Positions 10,780-22,970 of a stretch of 64,000 nucleotides of DNA are shown here, one piece after another. The notes beneath the pieces were generated by a model. The model searched no databases and had not been told where the DNA came from. It was given only the letters and a program-made list of their open reading frames with translations. Both the position numbers and the translations under genes were made by a program. This DNA is from Ectobius pallidus. Taxonomy: Eukaryota; Arthropoda; Insecta; Blattodea; Ectobiidae. The stretch's first letter is position 1, and the number at the start of each line of letters is the position of its first letter. Location: positions 42,299,825 to 42,363,824 of the forward strand of contig CAXKWD010000005.1 in the NCBI GenBank assembly GCA_964059195.1, in the 5' to 3' direction.

Positions 10780-10785
10780 AATAAA
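10780..10785 (+). promoter_or_regulatory. Ada polyadenylation signal
   Basis: aataaa 74 bp after the Ada stop codon, followed by a T-rich run. This is the likely 3' end signal of the gene. A further transcript extension cannot be excluded. Confidence 0.7.
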
Positions 10786-10989
10786 AATATTTTTTTTTTT
10801 CATGAATTGTATAAGTAAATTTATTTATTTTGCAGTATATACCTGCTGCAAACAGATTCATTTTTGAGACAAAATTATTTAGTATTCCCAGTCATTCACT
10901 TTCATAGAGTGAGAAAAAGCATAAATGCATGAAAACCAATTGAATATATGGTATTTCATTTATTACAAACATAAACCTTTATATTGAAA

Positions 10990-12380
10990 GTTGTTCACTA
11001 ATTGTTGCAGTGAGCGTGCCATCAGTAACCCATATTTATTAATAATATTTAATTAATTTTATTGAAAAAAAAAGGTATTTTAAAAAGCTCTGTGCCAAAG
11101 TTTGTATAATGTTCACTAATTGGTGTTGTAATTGTGATATCAGAAACCGTACTTAATAATATCAAGTTAATTGTAAGGGAAAATGTTTTATGTACTTTTA
11201 TAAAAGATACCGTAGTGACATAATTTATATCATGTTAACTAATTGATACTATGAGTGTCATATCAATAACCTGTACTTAATATTAATATGATGAAAATTG
11301 TATTGGGAAGTACTTTGTGCCTATATACTTACTTATAAAAGATATTTTTGTAAGCTGTATGACATAATTTATATTATGTGCACTAATTGGTACTATGAGT
11401 GTGATACCAGTAAACAATACTTAATACTATATACAGGCTGTTAATGAACAACACTGCAATATTTTCCCTGCAATTTTTATTAGGAGATTTATACTCTGTG
11501 AATTCAATTTTTCCTATGATAGCATAAAATCTGCCAAGGATATTTTCGCCACTGACTTTTAATATTTGAAATGAAGTGTAACAAAGGAACAGTAGTGGTC
11601 GGGTGTACTATGAAAAAATAACAATCAATATCTTCCAACATTAGGAAAAGAACACAACAGAGTTATGAATAAATAAAAGAAAAAATAATGCAGTGGTGGC
11701 AGTATGTAGCTGTGTAGGCTTCAGTTCAGAGCTAGCCAATACAGCCACATACCGCACACCATGTTGATTTTACGTGGACATGATTTTAACTTTTTAAATT
11801 TTATCACTGAGGATGACCACAAGTGGGTCAAAATATATTTGATTTTTAATATTTAAAAAAAAAATTGACAAGACAGAGTTACCGTATTTTAGATTCTTAC
11901 TAGTCAACATGGTTCTGTTTAATCAACAATGTAATAAAAGTTGCTTGTCTGTGTCTTCTCTTTACACAGGTAAAATATTGAGATGATGTTCATTAACACC
12001 CCCTGTGTATAAATAAATCACTAATCGATAATCGTGCCAAGCAGGGTTTATTAAAAGAATCAGCCTATTAATTAAATCATGTCAGAACATCATTTTAACA
12101 AAAAATTTATGTTATTTTATTTTTTGTGGTGGTTATGGCTTTCAATTGAGTGATATGATAGTCTTTTTTATTACCAATTTTGTCAATTAGGATAATATAG
12201 AATACATTTATATGTAAGGGGAAGTGCTTTATATACTTTTATGAAAGATATTTTAGCAAGCTGAAAGACATTATATATACTGTGTATGGGGAAGTTCTTT
12301 ATATACTTTTATAAAAGGTGTATTTTGTAAGTTCTGTGACATAAGTTGTATGATCTTGATGTATTGAACTGGGAAGCTTT
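10990..12380. repeat. Degenerate tandem array of about 110-140 bp units
   Basis: At least four units share cactaattggtactatgag, then atatcagtaacc, tacttaatatta, a gggaa(a)t run and tatacttttataaaagat. They begin near 11005, 11112, 11238 and 11380, with remnants at 12205-12380. A transposon (11433-12006) splits the array just downstream of Ada. Confidence 0.7.
11433..12006. mobile_element. Non-autonomous TIR element splitting the tandem array
   Basis: Inverted ends match imperfectly: acagg-ctgttaatgaacaacac with atattttccctg at left, mirrored by caggtaaaatattgag and gatgttcattaacaccccctgt at right. TA flanks both sides, consistent with Tc1/mariner insertion. The interior is non-coding and includes a decayed hammerhead-like segment at 11807-11832. 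Confidence 0.7.
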
Positions 12381-12815
12381 GTTACATTGAAGTAGAAAAT
12401 TACATTTTTTAAGTAATAATTTTACATAATTTGCTCTAACTATTCTGCCTGTACACTCATCTCATGCTATGACATCGTCATAGTTGATGATAAATGTCAC
12501 CAGTCATATATAGTTGATATATGACATTGGTTGTGTTTGTAATTGGAGTTTTATAATCTTTACCTGTATTATTGACAAGAGTGCTGTATATACTGTAAAT
12601 AGATTACTGGGCAACACTCACCAATGTTTGTTGATCCCTTTGTGAAGCCGTTGTCAATAGTTGCTTAATCTTGCGTGAAGCTTTCGTCTTCTAATAAAAT
12701 AATAAAACACACACATTATATAAAACGTAAACACTAAAAATTGCAACTTCACGACAGGAATCACATCACAACGTTTCACGAGACAAGAAGAACGTCTCGC
12801 GTTTTCAAGTGAATA

Positions 12816-13541
12816 TTAGCGACGAGATGTTCGGTCGCGAAGCCTATGTGAACGTCTAAACATGACTGTGACTGTTGGTGCATCATTTGAAGTTGAAAGT
12901 GGAGGGGGGTGGATGTTCTTATTCTTATTCTTTTCCATGGTTGTTGATACAACTTTACTTTTGCTATTAGCCTCTTTAATTTCTTCATCAACTAGTTTAA
13001 GATAAGCCTGATTTATTTCAATAGACGGTTTAGATATTGGTGATGATTCCATGGCCATGAACAGAGATTCTGCTATATTTCTTTTTTTCCAATCCGTTTC
13101 TTTATAAACAATACATGATTTGTCCCAATTAATACTATGTCCTGTTTCTAGTATATGTTCACATAATTTTGATCCATAGGGATCTTTGTTTTGTACTTTT
13201 TTTTATGTGTTCTTCTATTCTTATGTTAACCGGCCTTGAGGTTTGTCCTATGTAACTTCTTTCACATGAACATGGTATTTTATAAACGACATTTTTTTTT
13301 GTTTCTGTTCAAGATTTTCCGGTTTTATTCTTACAACCTTAGTTCTGATTGTATTATTTGATTTGAAAACAGTTCTGATGTTGTATTTATTATTAATACG
13401 TCGTAACTTTTCAGACAAATTTCTGATGTATGGAATGCATATAGTGGTTGCTGGTTTCGGTCTATCTATTGTATTCTCTTCAAGAGACTTGGAAGCCTTA
13501 TTTATGGCTCTATTAATGGTTTTATTTGGATAACCACCGGA
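12816..13541 (-). pseudogene. Penelope GIY-YIG region, left arm
   Basis: Minus-strand copy of the element's C-terminal coding region. It contains the connector (GYPNKTINRA, PYIRNLSEKLRRI, FKSNNTIRTKVVRI). A length change in the A-run at about 13295 shifts the frame, and the GIY-YIG and tail regions follow, ending in RRSHRLRDRTSRR. The shift separates connector and nuclease, so this copy cannot make one protein. Confidence 0.75.
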
Positions 13542-14041
13542 AAATCTTGAACAGAAACAAAAAAAATGTTGTTTATAAAATACCATGTTCATGTGAAAGA
13601 AGTTATATAGGACAAACCTCGAGGCCGGTTAACATAAGAATAGAAGAACACATAAAAAAAGTACAAAACAAAGATCCCTATGGATTAAAATTATGTGAAC
13701 ATATACTAGAAACAGGACATAGTATTAATTGGGACATATCATGTATTGTTTATAAAGAAACGGATTGGAAAAAAAGAAATATAGCAGAATCTCTGTTCAT
13801 GGCCATGGAATCATCACCAATATCTAAACCGTCTATTGAAATAAATCAGGCTTATCTTAAACTAGTTGATGAAGAAATTAAAGAGGCTAATAGCAAAAGT
13901 AAAGTTGTATCAACAACCATGGAAAAGAATAAGAATAAGAACATCCACCCCCCTCCACTTTCAACTTCAAATGATGCACCAACAGTCACAGTCATGTTTA
14001 GACGTTCACAAAGGCTTCGCGACCGAACATCTCGTCGCTAA
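13526..14041 (+). CDS. Penelope GIY-YIG endonuclease domain, right arm
   Basis: Open frame of 171 codons. The first codons cross the palindrome junction, so the start is not genuine. From about residue 14, VVYKIPCSCERSYIGQTSRP gives the paired Y-x-I-P and YIGQT strands of the GIY-YIG fold. The conserved Arg (RIEEH) and the later ETGHSINWD and E-x-LFMAMESSPIS blocks follow. The C-terminus is basic (RRSQRLRDRTSRR). In Penelope-like retroelements this nuclease follows the reverse transcriptase and is thought to nick the target. Without the transcriptase the copy is a dead fragment, though this arm's nuclease frame is intact. Confidence 0.8.
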   Translation: MDNHRKILNRNKKNVVYKIPCSCERSYIGQTSRPVNIRIEEHIKKVQNKDPYGLKLCEHILETGHSINWDISCIVYKETDWKKRNIAESLFMAMESSPISKPSIEINQAYLKLVDEEIKEANSKSKVVSTTMEKNKNKNIHPPPLSTSNDAPTVTVMFRRSQRLRDRTSRR

Positions 14042-14272
14042 TATTCACTTGAAAACGCGAGACGTTCTTCTTGTCTCGTGAAACGTTGTGATGTGATTCC
14101 TGTCGTGAAGTTGCAATTTTTAGTGTTTACGTTTTATATAATGTGTGTGTTTTATTATTTTATTAAGAAGACGAAAGCTTCACGCAAGATTAAGCAACTA
14201 TTGACAACGGCTTCACAAAGGGATCAACTAACATTGGTGAGTGTTGCCCAATAATCTATTTACAGTACATAT

Positions 14273-15885
14273 CATTCCTCACCATAAGAAGAAGAATGTC
14301 ATTCAGGAAAGAGTGCTGTACTTATAAAGTATTTAATAACCCTGTAAAAGTAAAGCAAATTATACTTCCTTTTTTGTGAAAGACCACCATGTATATTGCA
14401 ATACAGCAGCACCCTTCTAGCCTGAACCCAAATGTGGAATCACTATTCACTTCCTGAGCTGGATTACACTAGCCTGCAAAATAGACAAAAATTTCTGCGG
14501 AAAAAATCGAAAATATGTGTGTTTTATTAACTTTGCTGTGCTGAATTTGAAAATGAATTTAGTTTTTCTCTATCACATCTGGTTACTTGACAATTGTGAA
14601 AGATGTTATTTTGACATTTTGTATAATATAATATGTTATATAATATAATATAATATTTTGTATAATATAATACTGCATTTTGAAACTTCTTTTACTAATT
14701 TTGAGTCGCTGAACATGAATCCGTTGACGTTTTCTTGCAATAGGTATATCAAAATGAGAGATATTAGTTATTGCATAGATTAGCCTATAGGATAAAAGTA
14801 CTGAAAAATTAAGATAATTTTATAAGCATATGTGAAGGAATATGTGGGATAACTAGCATATTAACGGAAAACATTTACAGCAAATTCCTCATGTCAACAG
14901 TAGGCTTATTCCTTTATTTTTGTCAAATCATCTGAAGCTGTACAAACACGCAGTGGAAAAAAAAATCAAGGGAAAATATTAAACATTTTAACTTTTTGGA
15001 ATTTTCCCATTGGTTATAGCCTATAGGTCTGCTAAATTTAAAGTTTCTAGCTCGTCTGGAAGTGAATAAACATATGGGGCAGCTAGAAACATCAAATTTT
15101 GCACGCTTATGGCTGTTGTATGTGCCAACATTCCTGCCAAATTTTACAATTCTATCTGTCCTATGTGTGTCAAATATTACATAATGTGAGGAAAATAAAC
15201 AAAATTTACTTAAAATGTTAATAAATCTAACTCAATCTAAGGGACAACCAATAGAGATGTGACGAAAAGTCATAAGACCACACTTGTAGATCTCTCGAAA
15301 CCCGCTACTGCTGCTGCAATGGTTTTTTGATACGACTTACCATTTAGCTACTATAAGCCTCCAAGAAGGTCTATTTAGACCTTAAAATTGTGTCTACCCT
15401 GACACATTTTCAGACAGCAAACATAAAAACTAGATGTGATACAAAAAAAAAATAGTGACATTTCTGAAATCAGGGGACCTTATTTAGTTAAAATCACCAC
15501 AAAATGATGCAGGGTAATATTATAGGACCACTCAGCGGAACACGTTTCTATCTTTCTTGCAAAAACCATACAAAAACAGCTTCATTCAACTTTGTTAGAG
15601 TCCAAATTTTTTTATGTATGGCACTCCTCGATTACCTTCTTGGTCAAAGCTCTGCAAAATTGTTTTATCTTGAATTAATTTTTCTTCCAATCACTTATTG
15701 CTTTTCCAACACCGAATTAAACAACAGTGGCATTCACGTCAAAATATAACATTGCACAACAACTGAGTACAAATAACTTGTAGACTTCATATATATGCCT
15801 AATTATAAATTAACCCTGTTAATCCAAATTTTTGAAATTTTAACATCCCTGGTCCCAATTAGTTTGGACTAGTGAGGTTCTGCTG
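14273..15885. other. Intergenic, no gene seen
   Basis: AT-rich. It contains a short (ataat)n tract at about 14623-14672. The end of the stretch (about 15838-15885) resembles the terminal repeat of a pogo/Tigger-like transposon read on the minus strand (acagcagaacctcactagtc), without a partner. Confidence 0.4.
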
Positions 15886-15943
15886 TATTATTCTAACTAA
15901 TAACCTAGAGCTTTATTATTCTAACTAATAACCTAGAGCTTTA
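15886..15943. repeat. Direct duplication, 29-bp unit
   Basis: attattctaactaataacc followed by tagagcttt occurs twice in immediate succession. Confidence 0.85.
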
Positions 15944-16141
15944 TGGCCATGTGCATCATTCTCGATTAAACTTTCCTGTCATAAAATTTGAATTTTGCCC
16001 TGGTCAGCTAAATGGGATTGATACTCTGTGAACTTATTTTGACCAAAGTAACCAACCATGTTCCCTAAGTTCCCAGTTATTTTTCTATCTTGGTGAGGAA
16101 TAATGCACACAGCCATTAGTGTCTCATTCTCCCTTTTGATA

Positions 16142-16145
16142 TATA

Positions 16146-16181
<36 letters not shown>

Positions 16182-16200
16182 GCCTATATATATATATATC
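16142..16200. repeat. (TG)n/(TA)n microsatellite
   Basis: tatatatgtgtgtgtg passes into a (ta)n run, interrupted by agcc near 16182. Confidence 0.9.
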
Positions 16201-16509
16201 AGAGGACAATACTAAGGACATGTAGTGATAAAAATTTTAATTAAAGAATTTTTTTTTCTAGGTGCACATTTTACTTATATTTAAAAATACAAGATAAAAT
16301 GGCAATGTGCTCTCTTTTAAAGTAAACACATTGTTAGTTCTAAATCCAGTATTAAGATTTAAATTATTTAAATGGTGATTTAAAATCACGATATTGTAAG
16401 CTTTGTTGAGTCAGATGTAACTAACTTTTCTGCCTAGTGATAAAATTAACACACCTGTTAGGTTAAGCTTAATATGGGAAAAACTATATTTAGTAATACT
16501 AATAAAAAA

Positions 16510-16622
16510 TACAGTGCCTTATTTTTGACTCGTGGCCGGCCGGAGCCAGGAACGGTGAGAAGCACTGTGCGCAAGCAGCTACCTCCCGCTTGCCGGACAC
16601 GAGTCAAAAATAAGGCACTGTA
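16510..16622. mobile_element. Short palindromic MITE, 113 bp
   Basis: Terminal inverted repeats tacagtgccttatttttgac and tcgtg are exactly mirrored at the right end. TA occurs at both boundaries. The GC-rich centre (ggccggccggagcc) contrasts with the AT-rich arms. It does not code. Confidence 0.85.
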
Positions 16623-16708
16623 TAATTGACAATACATCTGCAATTCCAGTTTTCCCTGATTGAACCCTTAAGTATTGCTTTTACATTACCTATATGTGGA
16701 CTCATGGG

Positions 16709-18542
16709 CAGGGCCGTAGCTAGGCGGTGGCTAGGTGGGCGACCGCCAAGGGCGCAGGTACGAAGGGCGCAAAATTAACCATGAAAAATCCCGCCTTTTT
16801 TAGGCTGGTGCAATTTATGAAGCAATATAAATTCCACGTTAGTGGAAGAAATATTTCAGGTTATTAAAAATTACTGCACGTGAACTATCTGTAGTATTAT
16901 GCCGATTGTCTACAAGCAAAACGCAGTCATGCAACGTCCTTTAATTAACACGATTCATATTGACAGAGTAAAACGTAAATCATGAACAGTATGGAAAGAT
17001 ATAACGACAATGAAAATTAATATGTACGTTATTATTGTGATGAAAGTGGTTCAACTCAATCCCTTTCCAGCTGATTGTCGTCCTCAGTGCTACTACTGTC
17101 GGCAGGATTGATTACAAAGCGATCAACAATGGCATCGCTCATACTGTTACATGCTACATGCAAAAATGACTGACCAACTATATTATTACAACAGAAAAAG
17201 CCGAATGCGCAGATCTCAATTCCTTTTGTTATTACTATTTTATTATAAATTAAGTGTGAACTAAAATTTCTTATTTTAAAAATGTTTAGTTTTTTTAATC
17301 ACACAATGTATTAATGTACATTAAAATTAATTTCTGTAACATTACATTGAATAATATGTGTTGTGATCCGCGGTCGATGCACGCTCTGCCAGCTGGCAGT
17401 ACACATGCTGTTTGTTTTGATCATGTTCCCTTCTAAGGCCGGCGCTGATATTATAGTCGCTGCTATTATTTTTAATTATATTATACTGTATTATTATTAG
17501 GGCCCGGATTCTGATGACCTAAAGTTGTTTAAAAAAGGGCCTATAAAATGAACCCAAAATTTAAAGAAAATGACTTAATAATTATAAAGAATGACCTAAA
17601 AACTGATATTTTATTTATAAAAAATTATTATTGTACACACAAAATTATAGAATAATTTGTACATAATTGTTAAAACCTTAAATTCAGAGAGGATGTTGTA
17701 GGTCTAAAAAACTTTTATTTTTCCTGTGAATATTCTTTCCTTACGGAAATTTATACTGGCACTGAGGCACTGCCGAGTCAAACTTCGGCATTTCCTTTTG
17801 CGGTCGGCCGGATTATATTGTTTATTGAGGGTAAATAGTAGTTTGCACTCTCAAATACAAGCAGGTGGCAGACTCTGGTGCCAAGTCAATCTAATAACAA
17901 CAGTAATATAATACAACATTTTGGCGTTCCTTTGATTCTCGTTTCCGACTGAGACATGACAACACTTCAACATAGAGTGTGTCCTTCTTGCATTAAACAA
18001 ACACTTCAAAGACAGCAGTGCTGGGGACGAAATAAATGCCCTAAAATATAAAATTGCATACAATGTCAAAAAATGACATAATAAAAATGCATTTCTATAA
18101 TCTAGAGGCCATGATTATGATTTATCTACAAATTGGCAATGTCTGTGCAGCATCAATAAAAAAGATGACATGTCATTAGAATCCGGGCTCTGATTATTAT
18201 TGTATTTTTTAACTAAGCGATTTTTAAATTAAACAGTGAAACAATATTAATGTTAGTGTTGTTTCGTCTCTTGTTGATGTTGGCGTTGCTTCTGTTGTAT
18301 AAGTAAGAATGATTTCAGTAAAAAAAATGTGCCAACTAAAACTACCATGACCATCATAGCTTAGTCTACATTATTAGTTTTGATCTATTAGGCAGTGGTT
18401 TTTTAAAGAAATGGGACCAAAAAACCTTCTGCAAGCGAATTTAAGAAAATCAGTTTTATAGAAATTTAAAAAAAAATTTCATTTGGAGGGCGCAGATTTG
18501 TCAAACTCGCCAAGGGCGCAGAAGGACCTTGCTACGGCCCTG
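16709..18542. mobile_element. hAT-type element, 1.83 kb, with nested element
   Basis: The ends cagggccgtagc and gctacggccctg are flanked by a perfect 8-bp duplication, ctcatggg (16701-16708 and 18543-18550). Subterminal ccgccaagggcgca (16750-16763) recurs in the same orientation near the right end (cgccaagggcgcag). The only protein-like stretch is a minus-strand reading MSDAIVDRFVINPADSSSTE near 17140-17060, which stops soon after; it could be the N-terminus of a lost transposase. A second hAT element is inserted at 17498-18192. Confidence 0.88.
17498..18192. mobile_element. hAT-type MITE nested in another hAT element
   Basis: The inverted ends tagggcccggattctgatga and tcattagaatccgggctctg are flanked by perfect 8-bp duplications, attattat (17490-17497 and 18193-18200). 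The 695-bp interior has no transposase. Confidence 0.87.
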
Positions 18543-18639
18543 CTCATGGGGTAATTTTAATAAATATAGAAATGCACACAATGTGCAAAGTTTAGATAAA
18601 TATTACTACTGGCATAGTTGTGCTAATGTTTCTTTTTTG

Positions 18640-20215
18640 ATGGCACAATTGATGGCATGATATCTCTCACACCGTTTTTCACAGTATTGACACACACAGT
18701 TTGGGCCTGGTTCATGAAAACCTATAGATCTGCACATTTTATGGTGGAATCCATGAACAGCAAATCTCCTCACCATGTGTCATAGGTCATATCCTCTCTG
18801 TGTCCAGTCCCTGTTAGTCATCGCATCTGTCGGATAAAATTCTTCCCATATCTCGACCCTCTTGGCTTTTTCTTGTACCAATTCTTTGTAATTGGGCATC
18901 GATAGAAGTATCAGTCTGGTTCTGGGGTCCTCTACCAGGAACGTCTCTCTCTTGCAAAAACATATACTAGGCTAGATCTTGTGTATTTTGATAATTGAAG
19001 AACATGTTTTAAATATCTTGCCTTCAAACTCTCCAAAGGTGTTGCCAAATTATTTCTAATCCATATATTGCTGGGGGAATTACTTTTGCTTCAAAAAGTT
19101 GCATTGCTGTTTTTAATGACAGTTGTGGCAGGTGTCTAATATCATTGATGCTACGAAGAGCTGCTATTACTCTTTCTCTCATGTGGATAGTACAAGTTGT
19201 TGCTGTTTGTTGGATTGTGATTCCTAGGTATTTATATGAACTGCTAATTTTGAGTTTTCGATTTTTACACACAATGCTAGCTTCCCACCTTTTCTGAAGA
19301 CTACTAGTTCTGTTTGATTTCGTTTAAAGCCATCTCATTTTCCTCAGCCCAGTCTTTAATTAGATTCATCGCTATTTTAAGTTCTTCTCTGGTGTCTGAG
19401 GCTATAGCCACATCATCAGCATATATGAACATTTTTACAGTTTTAGTTTGGTTCTTGATCTCTTGTGTCATGTCAAGGGTGAATATATTAAAAAGAACAG
19501 GGCTTAAAGGGTCCCCTTGCAAGACTGGTTGCTGTATCCACTTCGACTTAGTTATTCTGTCGTAGATTTGCACATAGTTTTCTTCTAGTATGTTGGTTAT
19601 GAGCCTTGTTATCCATGTATATCAGATCTTCCAGTTTCTTAATCAGTCTCCATCTGTCTGTCTTATCAATGGCCTTTGAGTAATCTACAAAGATTACATA
19701 TATCTTTCCACGTTTTCTTGTGAGGTTTCTTGAATTTCTTGTAACAGGCTTCCAGCTGCCATCTGATCGATCTCCCAACTCTGAAACTGAATTGTTCTTC
19801 TGGCTGCAGAAGCTTCGTTAATTTGCTGACTCTTCCCGTCAGCAATCTTGTTAACAGTTTGAATGCTGTTGCTTCTAGCGCTATCTCTCAATAGGACTCA
19901 GGTTTGTCGGTTTCACCTTTCCCTTTGTATAGCATCTTGATAATGGCTTTCTTTCAGAGCATCGGTACTTTACCTAATTCAAGGCATTTACTTAATAGCT
20001 CTGTCCATACTAGATCTAGTCTGGTAGTGTAGTCTTTGGATGTTCGGAATAAATGCCGTCCAGGCCTGCAGCTTTGGGACTTTTTTATTTTTCTATCACT
20101 GTTCTTATTTCTTCCTGTGTGAAGCGTGTGTTTATTGGCACTATGTCTTTGCTGCATAGTATTGTTTCTATGTGCTTTTCCCATGTCTGTATTGGTATGT
20201 CTGCTGGAATGCAAT
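18640..20215 (-). pseudogene. 5'-truncated LINE reverse transcriptase
   Basis: Minus-strand remnants of a non-LTR retrotransposon ORF2. In order they are: a region around MHSSRHTNTDMGKAHR (20214 down); VIFVDYSKAIDKTDRWRLIK (motif A region, about 19700-19640); VLQGDPLSPVLFNIF (motif B, about 19520) and FIYADDVAIASDT (motif C with both catalytic Asp, about 19430); a YLGITI connection block and RSINDIRHLPQLSL; and a cysteine-rich C-terminus near 18730-18650 containing CVCQYCEKRCERYHAINC. Frameshifts and stops separate the blocks. The endonuclease and ORF1 are absent. The clade is not assigned; the terminal CCHC-like knuckle is common in several insect LINE clades. Confidence 0.88.
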
Positions 20216-20557
20216 TAAAAAGTAATCCATTTCTTTCATAAGCATGTTGTTATCTAAGACAGTACTTTGTTGAGATTACTTTCTAGTTTTTAAAGATTTT
20301 AAAAAGATGTAATTTATAATTTTATTTTTACTTTGAAACTTGAAGGTTGTAAACAGAGAACTTAAATGGTTTGCTTTATATTTTGCTCAAAATAAGAAAT
20401 AAAGATGTTGTTGAAGAGTTCACAGCTGTATTATGTTCTTTGATGAATGTACCTACATCCTACAGACTACAAGGAATATGTTAAAGAATACACTTTTTAA
20501 GTTGCCAACAAACTGAAATCAAGTTCCTATCTGGTGCCAGTACTGTATTGCCTAATA
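20216..20557. other. Intergenic, no feature seen
   Basis: AT-rich sequence between a LINE fragment and a MITE. Confidence 0.5.
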
Positions 20558-20559
20558 TA

Positions 20560-21065
20560 CAGGGTGTTTCACGAAGTTTTACCGCCACTCTCTGGGTGCA
20601 TTCTTGAGGATATTTGGAACAAAAAATGTAAATAAAAAAATGTGATCTGACTTGTAGTTACGTTGTTATAAGCGTTTGAAATTTCAACATTCGTGACAAA
20701 ATAGCAATAAATCCGCACAGAAATTGAAAGTAACAAACAAAATGGGTTTAATTCACATACTTATCATACACTTCGCCATTTATCTTAATTTGCCATCAGA
20801 TTTTCAAAGATGCCTCCCTGTACGTCCATGCACTTTGACACGCGGGTATGAACGGCACGTGTCGCGTTCCATAATTTATCAGGACTGTTCTTTATTATTG
20901 TTGCAACGTACGTACGTTGAACTCTGTTCACTTCGAGACGTTCATAAATATCTACATTACTCCGTAATTATTTGAGATAGGTAAAACTTTTATTAGGAAA
21001 AGTTGTTCCAAATAACGTCAGGAACATGCTCTGTTACTGGCGGTAAAACTTCGTGAAACACCCTG
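20560..21065 (-). mobile_element. Mariner-like derivative with cagggtgtttcacg ends
   Basis: The ends cagggtgtttcacgaagttt and taccgcca are mirrored exactly by tggcggta and aaacttcgtgaaacaccctg. TA precedes the left end. On the minus strand near 20890-20805, RVSKCMDVQGGIFENL matches the C-terminal tail of insect mariner-like transposases (compare CIDENGGHLGDV in the element at 9193). The remainder of the transposase is gone. Confidence 0.75.
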
Positions 21066-22076
21066 AATAATCTAATTGAAAATATTGTCTATTATCGTCA
21101 CATAGTATTGGGAAAGTCTGCACTGTTGTAACCAAGGACATAAAAAATTAAATAAAGAAAGTAAATAAAATATGACCATTTTGGGATAAAAATGCTAAAA
21201 TATCACAGAAAAATTGACTTTTGAATATATCCAAAATAGGTTTTTTAGATATATGGATCCCTTCAACTCTATCGATCTAAACATTGCAGTATTCTTTTAC
21301 TGTGCAAAATCCTTGCATCCAATTAATATCCTCAAAGCAAGTTACTATCAAAATGGAAAGACAGTACAGTCAGTTCAGGTTTAGGGAAATTCTCACAAAG
21401 ACAGTTGGAATTCCTCATTCTACATAACTTGTCAGCTATTAATGTTTGTCACAGTACATTATTTGTCGCCTAATATCTGTCCAATATATATTTAAATTCG
21501 TCAGTGAGTGAATACTTTTTAACCAAATTATTATTATTATAAAATGTGGCTACTCTGACAACTTTTTAGCGACATAAATACATGTTTTGAGGGCCCTGAA
21601 CCCAAAAATACTAGCTAGCTCCAAAAGGAAAATTGTATGAAAACAAGCCTTGTGATACTAACTGAGAAGCTACTTTACATTAAGAAATTTCTCAAAATCG
21701 GCTCTAACGATTTCCGTTAAATTTTGCACATGTGTTGCTTATACTGAGAGCTCACTTTTAAAATTTTGATTTTAGGACAATTTCTCAATTTCCTTTTTTG
21801 GGAAGATATGTAAATCACATCCTACTGAAAACAAAACATTTTTGTAAAGGTAAAAGGAACATTTTTAACTTTTGACTCAGACGCCTGTTTTAATAATATA
21901 TTGCAAAAACACAACATTGAAAGCAAAGGGGTTTAGAATATCTCACCTTGCGGGAAATTAAAGTTATGAGAAAAAGAAACGTTCTTTAAAAATGTACCAA
22001 CTAGCAAGTGAGGTGCAAGACAATAGCAAAACTAATAAATTTATACAAAAGCTCAGGCAAGTCAAAGCCTTGGTAC
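21066..22076. other. Intergenic, no gene seen
   Basis: AT-rich; no coding or repeat structure I can support. Confidence 0.45.
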
Positions 22077-22255
22077 TGTTGTCTAAAATAAAGAACTTCC
22101 CTGTGAGGAATGTAAGAAATGTGACCGTTACAGGCACAAGCAACCTGGCAACCAATAAGAATCTGTATAGCAACCTGTGAAGCTATATATGAGCACTTCC
22201 TCTTGCCCCTCTAAACAGCAATGCACCCTGCAGGGAAGTTCTTTGCTTTGGACAA
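22077..22255. repeat. Inverted repeat
   Basis: ttgtctaaaataaagaactt and ccctg (about 22078-22102) are mirrored by cagggaagttctttgctttg and gacaa (about 22232-22255). Possible old MITE. Confidence 0.55.
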
Positions 22256-22970
22256 CAACCCCCAGTATCTCCTCGGATTTTTCTGAAGAGTAGTTAAAAG
22301 CCATCCACTGTTCACCCACTGTTTGTAGAAACCTCCATTACTATCCAAGTGAGTAGTTCATGATTGCTTAGTTTTTCCTAAAAATACTGTGAGTCTTATA
22401 CAAAGGAACTTCTTATAGTACATACACCACAAAATAGGCAATGCATTGATAACTTGTGCACATTATTTATTAATAACTTAGTTATAGGAAGACAGATAAA
22501 GGCACTCTCGAGCTCTAGCAATCTAATTAATATGGTAACATGAAAACCAATTTAAAGTTATCGGTTACTGTTGTAACATTAGTGAGCAATGTGGGTTCAT
22601 GTAATCAAAATCAATCAAGATATCAATATTTTATTTCCCTTCAAAAAAGCTAGTACAACAAAGACCACAAAACCCAAGCACAGTCTTCATATTCAATGTT
22701 TACATGAGATCTCGAGAGGCAGTTCTGATTCATTCTTCATAATGAATTAGTGTACAGATGAACTCAAGCACTCATATTCAAGCGCACAGTGTATCCAGAG
22801 GGAGAGTGAATTTCAACATACAACCAGCCTATTCATCCCACTAGATTAGCATATATTGCTTTTCTTTCCATCATCAAATTTGTAATGGATTATTACAGGC
22901 CCAAAATAGTAGCCCATTTGTTCCATCCTAAAATTCTTTGTGTATTCAAACTGAAACGTTGCCACACACA

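Larger units (their letters stand above)
12588..14272. mobile_element. Palindrome of two head-to-head Penelope-like 3' ends
   Basis: The left arm (about 12588-13541, minus strand) and right arm (about 13541-14272, plus strand) are near-identical inverted copies over about 700 bp, from the GIY-YIG coding region out to tatttacagta/tactgtaaata at the tips. The left arm extends further toward the 5' side, reading GYPNKTINRAINKASKSLEE and KLRRINNKYNIRTVF before the nuclease domain. Each arm is a 5'-truncated copy; the reverse transcriptase is missing. Head-to-head truncated copies are typical products of Penelope-like insertion. Confidence 0.85.

Noticed and set aside
15838..15885. Solo pogo/Tigger-like terminal repeat
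   Set aside because: Only one end with loose similarity was seen; no partner, TA duplication or transposase.
16142..16221. Minus-strand ORF over the TA/TG microsatellite
   Set aside because: It is low-complexity Tyr/Ile/His sequence created by the repeat.
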